From Rhodospirillaceae bacterium (GTDB lineage: Bacteria > Pseudomonadota > Alphaproteobacteria > UBA8366): 64,000 nucleotides of DNA. Of this stretch, positions 15,187-23,629 are shown one piece after another. The position numbers were made by a program, and so were the translations under genes. The first letter of the stretch is position 1. The number at the start of each line of letters is the position of its first letter. Below the pieces are notes generated by a model. It searched no databases. It had not been told where the DNA came from and worked only from the letters and a program-made list of their open reading frames with translations. The stretch is from the NCBI GenBank assembly GCA_002716125.1, contig PAZH01000050.1, forward strand, positions 1 to 64,000, read 5' to 3'.

Positions 15187-16026
15187 ATGACGGAGACGAT
15201 TTATTCCGGAATTCTGCCTGTCGTGCCGACAACGTTTACGGAAACCGGTGACTTGGACCTGGAGAGCCAGCGACGCGCCCTCGACTGCATGGTCGATCAA
15301 GGCGTCGACGGTGCCTGTATCCTGGCCAATTTTTCCGAACAATTCCTCCTGACCGACGAGGAGCGCGATACGCTGCTGGCGGAGTGCTTGAAGCATGTCG
15401 CGGGACGGATTCCGATCATTGTGACCTGCAGTCACTTCAGCACGCGGATTGCCGTTGAGCGCGCCAAACGGGCGGAAGCGGAAGGGGCGGCGATGATCAT
15501 GATGATGCCGCCCTATCACGGGACGGCGCTGAAGGGCGATGAAAAGGGGATTCGCGAGCACTTCGAGCGGATCGCTGATGCGATCGATATTCCGATCATG
15601 CTGCAGGACGCGCCGCTCAGCAGTGTCACCCTCTCGGTTCGTTTTCTCGCCGAATTGGTGGCCGCTATTCCCCAAATGTCGTATTTCAAGATCGAGACGC
15701 CCGGCGCGGCAGCGAAGATCCGAGGGCTGATCGAAGCGGCGGGCAACGCGGTGAAAGGGCCGCTCGATGGCGAAGAGTCGATCACCTTGATGGCCGATCT
15801 GGACGCGGGCGCGACCGGCAGTATGTCGAGTGCCTTGTTGCCGGAGTTGATCAAACTGGTCATTGAGGGGCATCGCAGCGGCCGGCGCGACGAAGCGTCG
15901 GCGCAATACGCGCGAATTCTACCGTTGATCAATTACGAAAACCGGCAATGCGGTCTACGCGCTTGCAAGACTGTCATGAAGGAAGGCGGCGTCATCACGA
16001 GCGACTATGTTCGCCACCCCTTGTAG
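15187..16026 (+). CDS. dihydrodipicolinate synthase/N-acetylneuraminate lyase family protein, ended early by an amber codon
   Basis: A class I aldolase-fold lyase acting on a 2-oxo acid through a Schiff base. It has GILPVVPTTFTETGDLDLES, the tyrosine segment MMMPPYHGTALK and the probable Schiff-base Lys in YFKIETPG. The frame stops at TAG (16024-16026) after RHPL, but the same frame goes on with PLHPATKDGLLELARELD and ends at 16105-16107, giving the usual length of about 306 residues. So the present protein of 279 residues has lost its last helix, or the TAG is a base-call error. The ATG at 15187 lies eight bases after AAAGGAG. It is followed by a TauD-type gene 3 bases after the distal stop. 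Confidence 0.85.
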   Translation: MTETIYSGILPVVPTTFTETGDLDLESQRRALDCMVDQGVDGACILANFSEQFLLTDEERDTLLAECLKHVAGRIPIIVTCSHFSTRIAVERAKRAEAEGAAMIMMMPPYHGTALKGDEKGIREHFERIADAIDIPIMLQDAPLSSVTLSVRFLAELVAAIPQMSYFKIETPGAAAKIRGLIEAAGNAVKGPLDGEESITLMADLDAGATGSMSSALLPELIKLVIEGHRSGRRDEASAQYARILPLINYENRQCGLRACKTVMKEGGVITSDYVRHPL

Positions 16027-16110
16027 CCCTTGCATCCGGCCACGAAAGACGGGCTCTTGGAGTTGGCGCGCGAGCTTGATGTAATAGCGCTACGCTGGGG
16101 GAACTAGATT

Positions 16111-17181
16111 ATGAACGAAGCGCTGACGCCGCGAGATGACATTGTACCGATCGAAAGTCCCGCCGTTTGGTTGGGGCGCGACATGGCGGCACGGAACGAC
16201 TGGATGTATCCGTTAAGCCGTGCGGACATCTCGGAGTTGGAAGAAGCCATCGCGCGTGTCCGCGCGCGTGGGTTGGAGATGCTCGAGCTACAGCGCGAGG
16301 ACTTCAAGCTTCCGAAACTTGGGGCCGTGCTGACCGGCATCCGCCATGAACTTATCGATGGGCGCGGTTTTGCATTGATCCGCGGCATGCCGGTGGATCG
16401 ATGGAGCCGGGAGGATATCGCACTCGCCTTCTGGGGCATGGGCCGATATCTCGGCGAAGCCATCATGCAGAATCGGAAGGGCCACGTTCTCGGGCATGTG
16501 ACGGATATCGGCGTCGATGTCGATAATCCTCGATTCCGGGGATACCAATCGGCGGCGAACCTTATTCCCCACACCGATATAGCGTCCGACTTGGTGGCGC
16601 TCTTGTGCTTGCGCCCGGCGAAGTCGGGCGGCCTCAGCATGATTGCGAGCGCATCGGCAATCCATAACGTGATTCTGGAACGGCGGCCCGATTTGGCGCG
16701 GGTGTTGAGCGCGCCATACTTCGTCGATCGGCGCGAAGAAGTGCCGGAAGGAAAGAAGCCTTACTATTCGTTGCCCGTGTTCAATCGGCACGCGGGCAAG
16801 ACAACCGTCGTCTACATCCGTCGGTTCGTCGAATCCGCACAGCGGTTTGAAGAAGTGCCCCGCCTTACGGATGCCCAAGTCGAAGCAATGGACTTGATCG
16901 ATGAACTGGCCTTCGATGACGATATCCGCCTCGATATGGATTTCCGTCCGGGCGACATTCAGATCGTGAATAACCTGATCACCCTGCATAGCCGCACTGC
17001 CTATGAGGATTGGCCGGAACCCGACCGTCGCCGTCACCTATTGCGACTTTGGTTTGCCGTGCAAGAAGGGTGGCCTTTGCCGGACGTCTATTTCGACCGG
17101 TACGAGGCGGACGCCCATGGCCGCCCCCGTGGTGTCACCGTTCCCGGTATTCCGCCGGTTGCAGCCCTGGAACCCGTTTAG
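16111..17181 (+). CDS. TauD/TfdA-type Fe(II)/2-oxoglutarate dioxygenase
   Basis: A 356-residue dioxygenase of the TauD/TfdA family. The iron site is HTD at 154-156 (IPHTDIASD), with the distal His in LHSRTAYED and the 2-oxoglutarate Arg in RRHLLRLWF. It is closest within the window to the enzyme at 23630: both share GHVLGHV, RGYQSAAN or RGYQTSAR, and the C-terminal GRPRGVTVPGIPP or GRPNGIHIPGVPF. Such proteins often sit with Rieske oxygenases in alphaproteobacteria, but their substrates are not known to me. The ATG is preceded by GGGGGAAC. It is probably cotranscribed with the DHDPS-family gene. Confidence 0.9.
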   Translation: MNEALTPRDDIVPIESPAVWLGRDMAARNDWMYPLSRADISELEEAIARVRARGLEMLELQREDFKLPKLGAVLTGIRHELIDGRGFALIRGMPVDRWSREDIALAFWGMGRYLGEAIMQNRKGHVLGHVTDIGVDVDNPRFRGYQSAANLIPHTDIASDLVALLCLRPAKSGGLSMIASASAIHNVILERRPDLARVLSAPYFVDRREEVPEGKKPYYSLPVFNRHAGKTTVVYIRRFVESAQRFEEVPRLTDAQVEAMDLIDELAFDDDIRLDMDFRPGDIQIVNNLITLHSRTAYEDWPEPDRRRHLLRLWFAVQEGWPLPDVYFDRYEADAHGRPRGVTVPGIPPVAALEPV

Positions 17182-17744
17182 GAATCCGTTGTTTCGGGAA
17201 TCGGAACGCTCCGAGGCAACAGATCGGGTTTCCAACGAATGGCATAAGCAAGTTTTACCACGTTACCGTCTTGGTCTGCGAGCGGAAGCAGTATCCGCAT
17301 GTAGTGGCGAGGATAGCCGCAGATGATCTGATTGATCTCATGGTAGAACGGCGTGATCCATGATTTGCTGGTTTCGTACTCGGATTTGAGAGCGTCCCGA
17401 TGAATTCGGCTCGGATGACTTTCTATCGGTGAGCCTTCGAAACCGATCACAGGTCCCCGGCTACCATTTGGATGTTTCAGAGATAGGAAGTTTTCCGGGT
17501 TTTCGTATTGTTTATCGATGGTGAAAACTTTTTGGCCGAATGCGGCGCCGAATACGGTTTCGATATTGAATTCCGCGACCGTTGGCGCAGCTTTTCCTCC
17601 ACGGACAGAATCCCAGAAATAAAATAACGTATCCAATATCGAGCCGTCTTCATTCTCTGCTAGATCGTTAAGCGAATAGAGACTTCGGCATTGTTCGTCG
17701 TCGCCTTGACGATCGTAAAACTTGGCGCGCGGTTGGATGATCAT
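17178..17744 (-). CDS. PAS_5-type sensory-domain protein, last of four in tandem
   Basis: A 188-residue single-domain protein matching the alphaproteobacterial PAS_5 family: LDTLFYFWDSVRGGKAAPTV, FNIETVFG, then PFYHEINQIICGYPRHYMRI and LPLADQDGNVVKLAYAIRW. The family is PAS-like and probably binds a small ligand or partner, but no member has an output domain here. The start ATG overlaps the upstream stop as ATGA. Its stop shares four bases with the convergent TauD gene. It is the most diverged in the ligand-strand region (NQIICG in place of DQIIGG). Confidence 0.8.
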   Translation of the reverse strand: MIIQPRAKFYDRQGDDEQCRSLYSLNDLAENEDGSILDTLFYFWDSVRGGKAAPTVAEFNIETVFGAAFGQKVFTIDKQYENPENFLSLKHPNGSRGPVIGFEGSPIESHPSRIHRDALKSEYETSKSWITPFYHEINQIICGYPRHYMRILLPLADQDGNVVKLAYAIRWKPDLLPRSVPIPETTDS

Positions 17745-18304
17745 GAAATTTCTTCGGGCGCCTTCATGTAGTAGTTCGGCTCGAGGGCCCGGATGCCGTA
17801 TGCGATTTTCACGACATCGCCCTGGTCGTTGGCCAAGGGCAACATGATCCGCACGTAATGGCGGCTGATTCCACCGATGACTTGATCTATTTCATGATAG
17901 AGGGGACGCCGTAACAATTTGCATTGTTGATATTCCTGCGCGGTCGCTCGCGCATGGATAACGCTTGGGACGTCGCGAAGCCGTTTTCCCTCCAAATCGG
18001 CACCAAACGGGCCGAGCTGAGACGTTCCATGATTGACAAGGACAAAGTTCCTGGGGTTGGCGGTGTCGGTGACGACCGCGGATAACGCGTCCGGCGTGTT
18101 CTGCCCGAAAACATTGCGCAGCTCGAAATGTCGAACGTTTGGCACTTTGTCGCTACCGCCGCGCAGCGCGTCCCAATAGTAGAATATGGTGTCTAGCAGA
18201 GTACTGGATTCGCGTTCCGCAAAATCGTTCAACGAGAGCAAGAACCGGCTCTGGTCATCGAAGCCGTCATTCTCATGCAATCTATCGAGGGGACGGAGAA
18301 TCAT
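17741..18304 (-). CDS. PAS_5-type sensory-domain protein, third of four in tandem
   Basis: A 187-residue protein with LLDTIFYYWDALRGGSDKVP, FELRNVFGQNTPD, YQQCKLLRRPLYHEID and ISRHYVRIMLPLANDQGDV. I chose the ATG at 18304 (MILRPLDR) because it lines up exactly with the start of the next paralog (MIIQPRAK); the open frame extends further to 18397, but that part has no match. A 49-base gap separates it from the upstream paralog, so it may have its own promoter. No transmembrane segment or output domain is present. Confidence 0.78.
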   Translation of the reverse strand: MILRPLDRLHENDGFDDQSRFLLSLNDFAERESSTLLDTIFYYWDALRGGSDKVPNVRHFELRNVFGQNTPDALSAVVTDTANPRNFVLVNHGTSQLGPFGADLEGKRLRDVPSVIHARATAQEYQQCKLLRRPLYHEIDQVIGGISRHYVRIMLPLANDQGDVVKIAYGIRALEPNYYMKAPEEIS

Positions 18305-18353
18305 CCCATGCCAACCCGAATTTTGAGTGGATAGTGGATGTATTCTGACTTCT

Positions 18354-18911
18354 TCATTGCTCGACGGTTTGGAACATTCTAAAGGTCGGCGACACACGCC
18401 GCGTGACGACTGAGAACTTAGAGATAGTGCCCGTAAAGTCGACCAACGGCAAAATTAACCGCACGTAGTGCCGGGAAATACCGCCGATAATTTGATCGAT
18501 TTCATGATAGAAGGGGCGCTGGGTTCGCTTGCAGATTTGATATTCGAGTAGAAGCGCGTCGCGGTGCAATCGATTGGGAAATTCACCCAGTGTCTTACCG
18601 CTGAGTTGACTCCCGAAAGGGTCCAGGGACGATTTCGGGTGATCGATCATCACAAAATTTTCTGGATTGTCGGCTCTGGCATCAACGAACGAAAGTAAGT
18701 CAGGTAACTGTTCGCCGAAAATAATACGGGGTTCATATTGACTGGAAAGCGGGACAGATGCCCCGTTGCCGCGCAGCGCGTTCCAGAAATAGAACATTGT
18801 GTCGAGCAGTGTTCCGCTTTCCCGTTGGGGAAACGCATTCAAATCATATGCATAACGGCTTTGTTCGTCGGGCCCGCTAAATTGGTGGGAAATGTATTTG
18901 GGGGCGTGCAT
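18354..18911 (-). CDS. PAS_5-type sensory-domain protein, second of four in tandem
   Basis: A 185-residue protein with LLDTMFYFWNALRGNGASVP, YEPRIIFGEQLPD, ENFVMIDHPKSSLDPFG, YQICKRTQRPFYHEID and ISRHYVRLILPLVD. The tail (KFSVVTRRVSPTFRMF) departs from the KLAYAIR pattern of the other copies. The start ATG at 18911 overlaps the upstream stop as TGATG, which suggests coupled translation. The array's repeated fold and the absence of an effector suggest these proteins act through partners coded elsewhere. Confidence 0.8.
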   Translation of the reverse strand: MHAPKYISHQFSGPDEQSRYAYDLNAFPQRESGTLLDTMFYFWNALRGNGASVPLSSQYEPRIIFGEQLPDLLSFVDARADNPENFVMIDHPKSSLDPFGSQLSGKTLGEFPNRLHRDALLLEYQICKRTQRPFYHEIDQIIGGISRHYVRLILPLVDFTGTISKFSVVTRRVSPTFRMFQTVEQ

Positions 18912-19438
18912 CAAGTCTGAGGGTCCAAATGCGTTACGAATTGCGAATGCGAATGTGAGGTTCTGATGCCGTATGCAATTCGGACGACATTGCCCCTTTC
19001 ATCCAAGAGCGGCATGAGCATCCGGCGGTAGATGCGGCACGCACCGAACATTTTTTGATCGATTTGGTGATAAATCGGCCGTTTCAGGACCTTGCACAAT
19101 TGATATTCACGGATCGAAGCGTTCCGGTGCATCGCGTTGGGGTATGCACCGACATACTGACCTTCAAGGCTTCCGAGAATCTGCTCCATGCGTCCGCCAT
19201 GATGATTCCATAGCCTATAGTTTTCGGGATTCTCGTCGTTCGTATCGATCCAACTGAGGTGTTTTAGGATCGAATCCGGGAATATCTCGAACGGTCGAAA
19301 ATCAGATAGCTGTGGCGCGGCACCACGTCCCTTCCGAAGGGCATCCCAATAGTAGTAGAGCGTATCTATTGGTCTGCCGGCTTCGATTGACTCGAATGCC
19401 TTTATTGAATACCGGCGCGATATTGCTCGTCGCCCCAT
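18911..19438 (-). CDS. PAS_5-type sensory-domain protein, first of four in tandem, N-terminus frameshifted
   Basis: Residues after KAFESIEAGRP match the family well: IDTLYYYWDALRKGRGAAP, FRPFEIFPDSIL, YQLCKVLKRPIYHQID and RNVVRIAYGIR-like end. The stretch before it, MGRRAISRRYSI, does not. In another frame the DNA from 19470 (TTG) reads KPLEVVHNAEWGDEQYRAGI, which matches the start of the paralogs (GDDEQCRSL, GPDEQSRYA). One base is therefore missing or extra near 19415 (CAATAAAGG). The real protein would begin near 19470. As written, translation could still begin at the ATG at 19438 but would lack the first helix. Confidence 0.65.
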   Translation of the reverse strand: MGRRAISRRYSIKAFESIEAGRPIDTLYYYWDALRKGRGAAPQLSDFRPFEIFPDSILKHLSWIDTNDENPENYRLWNHHGGRMEQILGSLEGQYVGAYPNAMHRNASIREYQLCKVLKRPIYHQIDQKMFGACRIYRRMLMPLLDERGNVVRIAYGIRTSHSHSQFVTHLDPQT

Positions 19439-19470
19439 TCGGCATTGTGCACGACTTCCAGCGGCTTCAA

Positions 19471-19802
19471 TGTCTCTCGTCCCGAACCACGGCGGATTTC
19501 TTCATTGCGGCTCTAACCAAATTGGCAAAATTTAATCGCGTTTTCTGCCGGTCAGGCAATGATATCTGATCTAGATCACAAAAAGTTGACCAGCCAACCA
19601 AGAATAATAACCATAAATTTCAATAAGTTAAAATTATTAAGCGAATTAAGTGTGAGAATTTCACATTAAATTGTAAATCTAATCGAATGCATGGAATTAT
19701 TGGCGCCGTGTTTCGCCAGCGAGTCTTATGCCCGCGCAATGCCCATCGTGATCGATCGGGAATCGAGAGACGGGCGTTCGCCGCCGGCAAACCGCGTGGC
19801 AA
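19471..19802. other. 332-bp gene-free stretch between the PAS array and an alpha/beta hydrolase
   Basis: The part at 19560-19690 is AT-rich (GATCTAGATCACAAAAAGTT, runs of AATAA and TTAAA) and lies upstream of the minus-strand PAS array, so it probably holds that array's promoter and control sites. A GTGAGAATTTCACA palindrome-like sequence is at about 19652-19665. The part at 19690-19802 is GC-rich with only short chance frames. No RNA gene or repeat was recognised. Confidence 0.5.
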
Positions 19803-20612
19803 TTAATACGATCTGCGGGGCAGACGTTCTAAAAACGCAGCGATCTCCCGGTTTGTCGCCGCCGCTTCCTCAATCATAGTGAAATGGCCGGTCGGGATCG
19901 TCACACTGTGGGTATCGGCAAGACGCTCTGTCACCAGATCCTGGTAAGGGCTGGTCTCTCCCGCTTGCAGCTGTTCGCGCTTTCGTTCGAGATTCATGTA
20001 AGTGCTCTGCAAGACCAGCACCGGCACATCGATGGCCGCGAGAGCCGGATCGAGTTGCTCCGCGTCCCAGGCGATCAAATTACGGTAAAGCGGCTTCCCG
20101 ATGTCCTCGGGTACGCCGAACACAGCTTCAAGAGCGGTGTCCTTCCAATCCGGACCTTCACCGAAAAACATTCCTTCGAAGAGCGCTTCGACGAATGACT
20201 TATAGCCGGACTCCGAGATGGCTAAATCGAATTTCGCTTGGTCCGGTGCGCGGTTTTGACCGCCTCGGCTTCCGTCGACCAGGACCAGTCCCCCGACGCG
20301 GTCCTTGGCCTGCCGACATGCTTCCATGATAACGCGGCAACCCATCGAATGGCCGACCAATACGGCGTCGGTAAGGTCGTGGTGCGCCAGGAGAGCCGCC
20401 ACATCTTGTCCCATTTGTTCGATGGTCATCTTCCCATCGCCGAGGGGTGTCTTGCCGAGCCCTCGGAGATCGCAGGCTAATACGGTGTTGGTCGCTTGGA
20501 AGTGGTCGACCTGGTGACGCCAGTTCTCGAGTTCGCAGAGATATCCATGGACAAACACGATGGGCGGATCGCCCGCGCCTTCTCGAATATGATTCATAAT
20601 CTGATCGCCCAT
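19803..20612 (-). CDS. alpha/beta hydrolase, second of another tandem pair
   Basis: A 269-residue hydrolase with IVFVHGYLCELENWRHQVDH, ACDLRGLGKTPLGDG, the nucleophile elbow GHSMGCR, DVPVLVLQSTYMN and the His segment IPTGHFTMIEEA. It shares HSMGCR, LVLVD and SPYQ with the neighbouring hydrolase, so the two are tandem paralogs, of a different subgroup from the pair at 7429-9137. GGAGG lies five bases before the ATG at 20612. It follows the next gene upstream by 15 bases and belongs to the FadB-hydrolase-hydrolase operon. Confidence 0.9.
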   Translation of the reverse strand: MGDQIMNHIREGAGDPPIVFVHGYLCELENWRHQVDHFQATNTVLACDLRGLGKTPLGDGKMTIEQMGQDVAALLAHHDLTDAVLVGHSMGCRVIMEACRQAKDRVGGLVLVDGSRGGQNRAPDQAKFDLAISESGYKSFVEALFEGMFFGEGPDWKDTALEAVFGVPEDIGKPLYRNLIAWDAEQLDPALAAIDVPVLVLQSTYMNLERKREQLQAGETSPYQDLVTERLADTHSVTIPTGHFTMIEEAAATNREIAAFLERLPRRSY

Positions 20613-20627
20613 GGGAGCCTCCGTTGA

Positions 20628-21428
20628 CTAGGGGGTAACGCGTTCTTCGACAAACCGCGCGATTCGAGCGTTCACGTCGCCGGCGGCTTCAATCATCGTA
20701 AAATGACCCAGACCCGGAAAGCTCTCGGATTCCGCTCCGTTTATTCGCTCGACGATCATTTTCTGATAGGGCGACATCTCGCCCGGCTTTAAGGGACGGC
20801 GGTCTTCTCCAGGGTTGCGCGTCGTACTCTGTATCACCAAAACCGGAACCCTCACGGCGTCGAACGCCGCTTCGCACCGGTTTGCGTCCCAGTCCAACAT
20901 TGCAAGATAGGTTAATGTCGCGACGTCGGCCGGCACGCCTGCGCCCCGTTCCGCCAACCGGTCCCGGAGTTCGTTATAGGTTGGATCAAAAAACATATTG
21001 GCAAACATCGCGCGGGCATGGTCGGGAAACCCGCGCTCTGCGATCAATATTTCGAACTGACGCTTCGATGGTTCGGAGTTGGTTGAGGCGCGGCCCGGGT
21101 CGACGAGGACGAGACCGTCAACGCGTTCTGGATGGACGATGGCATATTCGATGATCGGCCGGCATCCCATCGAGTGACCGCATAGGACCGACCGATCAAT
21201 ATCCTCGGCTTCTAAAGTTCGAGCGATGGCGGAACCGAAAGCTTGCATGGAAGGCCCGCCGGGTAAGGGCGGCGATTCGCCAAAGCCCGGCAGATCAACC
21301 GATAGACAAGTATGGGCCCCTTTAAAATGCGCTGCCTGTGCCGCCCAGTCCTCGCGCGCACAACCAAAGCCGTGCACGAACACAAATGCAGGCGCGCCGT
21401 CGCCGACGCGATCGAAGGCGAGCGGCAT
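20628..21428 (-). CDS. alpha/beta hydrolase, first of another tandem pair
   Basis: A 266-residue hydrolase with FVFVHGFGCAREDWAAQAAH, SVDLPGFGESPPLPGG, the elbow CGHSMGCRP, VPVLVIQSTTRNPGED and LGHFTMIEAAGD. The ATG at 21428 ([11 protein letters not shown]) overlaps the stop of the fadB-like gene as TGATG, so translation is probably coupled. A longer frame reaches 21515 but would run inside the upstream gene with arginine-rich noise. Position behind a beta-oxidation enzyme suggests an acyl ester or lactone substrate; this is inference. Confidence 0.9.
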   Translation of the reverse strand: MPLAFDRVGDGAPAFVFVHGFGCAREDWAAQAAHFKGAHTCLSVDLPGFGESPPLPGGPSMQAFGSAIARTLEAEDIDRSVLCGHSMGCRPIIEYAIVHPERVDGLVLVDPGRASTNSEPSKRQFEILIAERGFPDHARAMFANMFFDPTYNELRDRLAERGAGVPADVATLTYLAMLDWDANRCEAAFDAVRVPVLVIQSTTRNPGEDRRPLKPGEMSPYQKMIVERINGAESESFPGLGHFTMIEAAGDVNARIARFVEERVTP

Positions 21429-23515
21429 CAATCGCTGGTGAAGCTCTTGCCTTCTTCGGCGAGCTTCTTGAGGTAGGGCGACGGCGCCCAGCGGTCGCCG
21501 AGCTCGTCGTACCAAGCGGAAATTTGGTCATAGACCGCTTTGACCCCGATTTGGTCGGCCCAAAACATGACGCCGCCCCGGTACCGTGGGAAGCCAAAAC
21601 CGTTCAACCACATGACGTCGGCATCGGTTGCTTTATATGCGATCCCTTCGTCAAGAATTTTGCAGATCTCGTTGATCGAACTGAACAAGATACGCCTTAG
21701 GATCTCTTCCTCGGTGAAGGATTTTGGCGTGATACCGGCTTCTTCCCGGTAATCGCTGATGATCTTCTCGACGACGTCCGACGGATAAGGCGTGCGGTCG
21801 CCCTCCTTGTAATCGAACCAGCCGGCGCGGGTTTTCTGGCCGAACCGGCCCATCTCGCAAATAGTGTCGGGGATCGGCAGTTTCCGTGCGTCGGGATTCG
21901 CGGCATAACGGCGCTTACGGCCTTCCCAACCGATGTCGTTACCTGCCAGGTCGGCCACGGCAAACGGCCCCATCGGGTAGCCGAAATCGTACATCACCTT
22001 ATCGACATCCTGGGGTAAGGCGCCGTCCTCGATCAGGAGGTTCATCTCGAGGTTAAAGGGCACCCGGCTGCGGTTCGCGAGGAAGCCGTCGCAATTTCCG
22101 CATACCACGCCGACCTTGGCGATCTGCTGTGCGAACCGCTGGCAGGATGCGACGATTTCTTTTGAGGTTTTCTCGCCGCGGACGATCTCCAGCAGTTTCA
22201 TTACATTCGCCGGGCTGAAGAAGTGCGTGCCGATAACGCTTTCCGGTCGATTGGTCGCCGCCGCGATCTCATCGATGTCGAGAGCCGAGCTGTTCGTCGC
22301 CAGGATGGCCCCTTGTTTCATCGACTGATCGAGCTGCTTGAAGACTGGAATTTTAACGTCCATTCGTTCGAAGACGGCCTCGATCACCATGTCGCAGTCA
22401 CCGAGATCCGAGTACGAGGTGACCGGCGTGATACGGGCCATTCGTTCTTCGACTTGCTCGGCTGTAATCGACCCCCGCTTCACCGACACTTCATAGGTGC
22501 TTCGGATACGGTCCATGGCCTTCGTAAGCGCCTCCTCGTTCATCTCCAGGATGCGGACGGGGAGGCCGGCGTCGGCGCAGGTCATTGTGATCCCGCTGCC
22601 CATTGTCCCGCCGCCGATAACCGCCACCGAGGCGACTTTGGTGATCGGTGTGTCTTTTGGGATATCTGGTACATTACGGGCTTGGCGTTCCGTGAAGAAG
22701 GCGTAACGAAGCGACTTCGCTTCGTCGGCTGCGACCAGCTCCTTGAAGAGCTCGCGCTCTTTCGCGAGTCCGTCGTCGAACGGCAGGTTGACCGCGGCTT
22801 CCACCCCTTCGATGCAAGCGTAGGGGGCGCGTTGATTGCGGGCCTTGCGTGCGATCTTCTTGCGCATCGCGTCGAAAATGCCGGGATTGTCTTTGGCTTC
22901 TGCAAGTTTCGCGTCGTTATCGCGCACGCGGGGGAGCGGGCGCACATCCGCGACTTTCTCCGCATAGGCGATGGCGGCATCGAGAAAGCCGTCGTCGGAA
23001 TAGATGTCATCGAGAATGCCGAGATCCTTACCGGCGCTCGACGGGTAATGCTCACCGCCAACGATCATATCGAGCGCGGCTTGTACGCCGGCGAGACGCG
23101 GTACGCGTTGGGTACCGCCGGCGCCGGGAATAATCCCAATGGCGACTTCAGGTTGGCCGATCTTCGCGGTCTCCGAGGCAATTCGATAGTTGCACAGCAT
23201 GGCGGTCTCGAGCCCGCCGCCAAGCGCGTATCCTTGGATCGCGGCGACGACCGGTTTTTCACTCATTTCCACCGTCTCCCGCCATTCGGTCGGCGTCGTA
23301 TTGCCTTTACCCATTTGCTTGATGTCGGCACCGGCGATGAATTTGCCGCCCTGTCCGATCAACACCATCGCTTTGACATCCGGGTCCGCGTTGCCCTTGG
23401 CGACGCATTCCGCCATGCCTTCCGGCACGCCGGGGCTCAACGCATTGACGGGCGGATTGTCGACGGTGATGACGCCGATGGCGCCGCGCTTCTCAAAGCG
23501 AACGAGTTCGGACAT
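21428..23515 (-). CDS. bifunctional enoyl-CoA hydratase/3-hydroxyacyl-CoA dehydrogenase (FadB/FadJ-like)
   Basis: Carries out two beta-oxidation steps: hydration of 2-enoyl-CoA and NAD-dependent oxidation of the 3-hydroxyacyl-CoA. The crotonase domain (about 1-190) has [12 protein letters not shown] and [20 protein letters not shown]. The dehydrogenase part (about 290-690) has [62 protein letters not shown] and [12 protein letters not shown]. The length of 695 is normal. I chose the ATG at 23515, after GGGAG; the frame continues upstream in non-homologous sequence. It heads an operon with two hydrolases. Confidence 0.93.
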   Translation of the reverse strand: MSELVRFEKRGAIGVITVDNPPVNALSPGVPEGMAECVAKGNADPDVKAMVLIGQGGKFIAGADIKQMGKGNTTPTEWRETVEMSEKPVVAAIQGYALGGGLETAMLCNYRIASETAKIGQPEVAIGIIPGAGGTQRVPRLAGVQAALDMIVGGEHYPSSAGKDLGILDDIYSDDGFLDAAIAYAEKVADVRPLPRVRDNDAKLAEAKDNPGIFDAMRKKIARKARNQRAPYACIEGVEAAVNLPFDDGLAKERELFKELVAADEAKSLRYAFFTERQARNVPDIPKDTPITKVASVAVIGGGTMGSGITMTCADAGLPVRILEMNEEALTKAMDRIRSTYEVSVKRGSITAEQVEERMARITPVTSYSDLGDCDMVIEAVFERMDVKIPVFKQLDQSMKQGAILATNSSALDIDEIAAATNRPESVIGTHFFSPANVMKLLEIVRGEKTSKEIVASCQRFAQQIAKVGVVCGNCDGFLANRSRVPFNLEMNLLIEDGALPQDVDKVMYDFGYPMGPFAVADLAGNDIGWEGRKRRYAANPDARKLPIPDTICEMGRFGQKTRAGWFDYKEGDRTPYPSDVVEKIISDYREEAGITPKSFTEEEILRRILFSSINEICKILDEGIAYKATDADVMWLNGFGFPRYRGGVMFWADQIGVKAVYDQISAWYDELGDRWAPSPYLKKLAEEGKSFTSD

Positions 23516-23629
23516 ATGAATTCTCCCGAGATGAAATTTTTTGCCTCCGGCGGAACCGGGTTTAACTAATAGATAGCGCGTGGCAGCATATTGGACACGC
23601 GAAATCGAAAGCAGTGGGGATTGATCGTC

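Noticed and set aside
16024-16026. Pyrrolysine at the TAG codon of the DHDPS-family gene
   Set aside because: Pyrrolysine is limited to methylamine methyltransferases and a few lineages, no pyl genes are seen, and the position is a plain C-terminal segment.
22223-23569. A 448-codon open frame on the plus strand
   Set aside because: It lies wholly antisense to the FadB-like gene, has His/Arg-rich composition typical of a shadow frame and no domain or ribosome-binding site.
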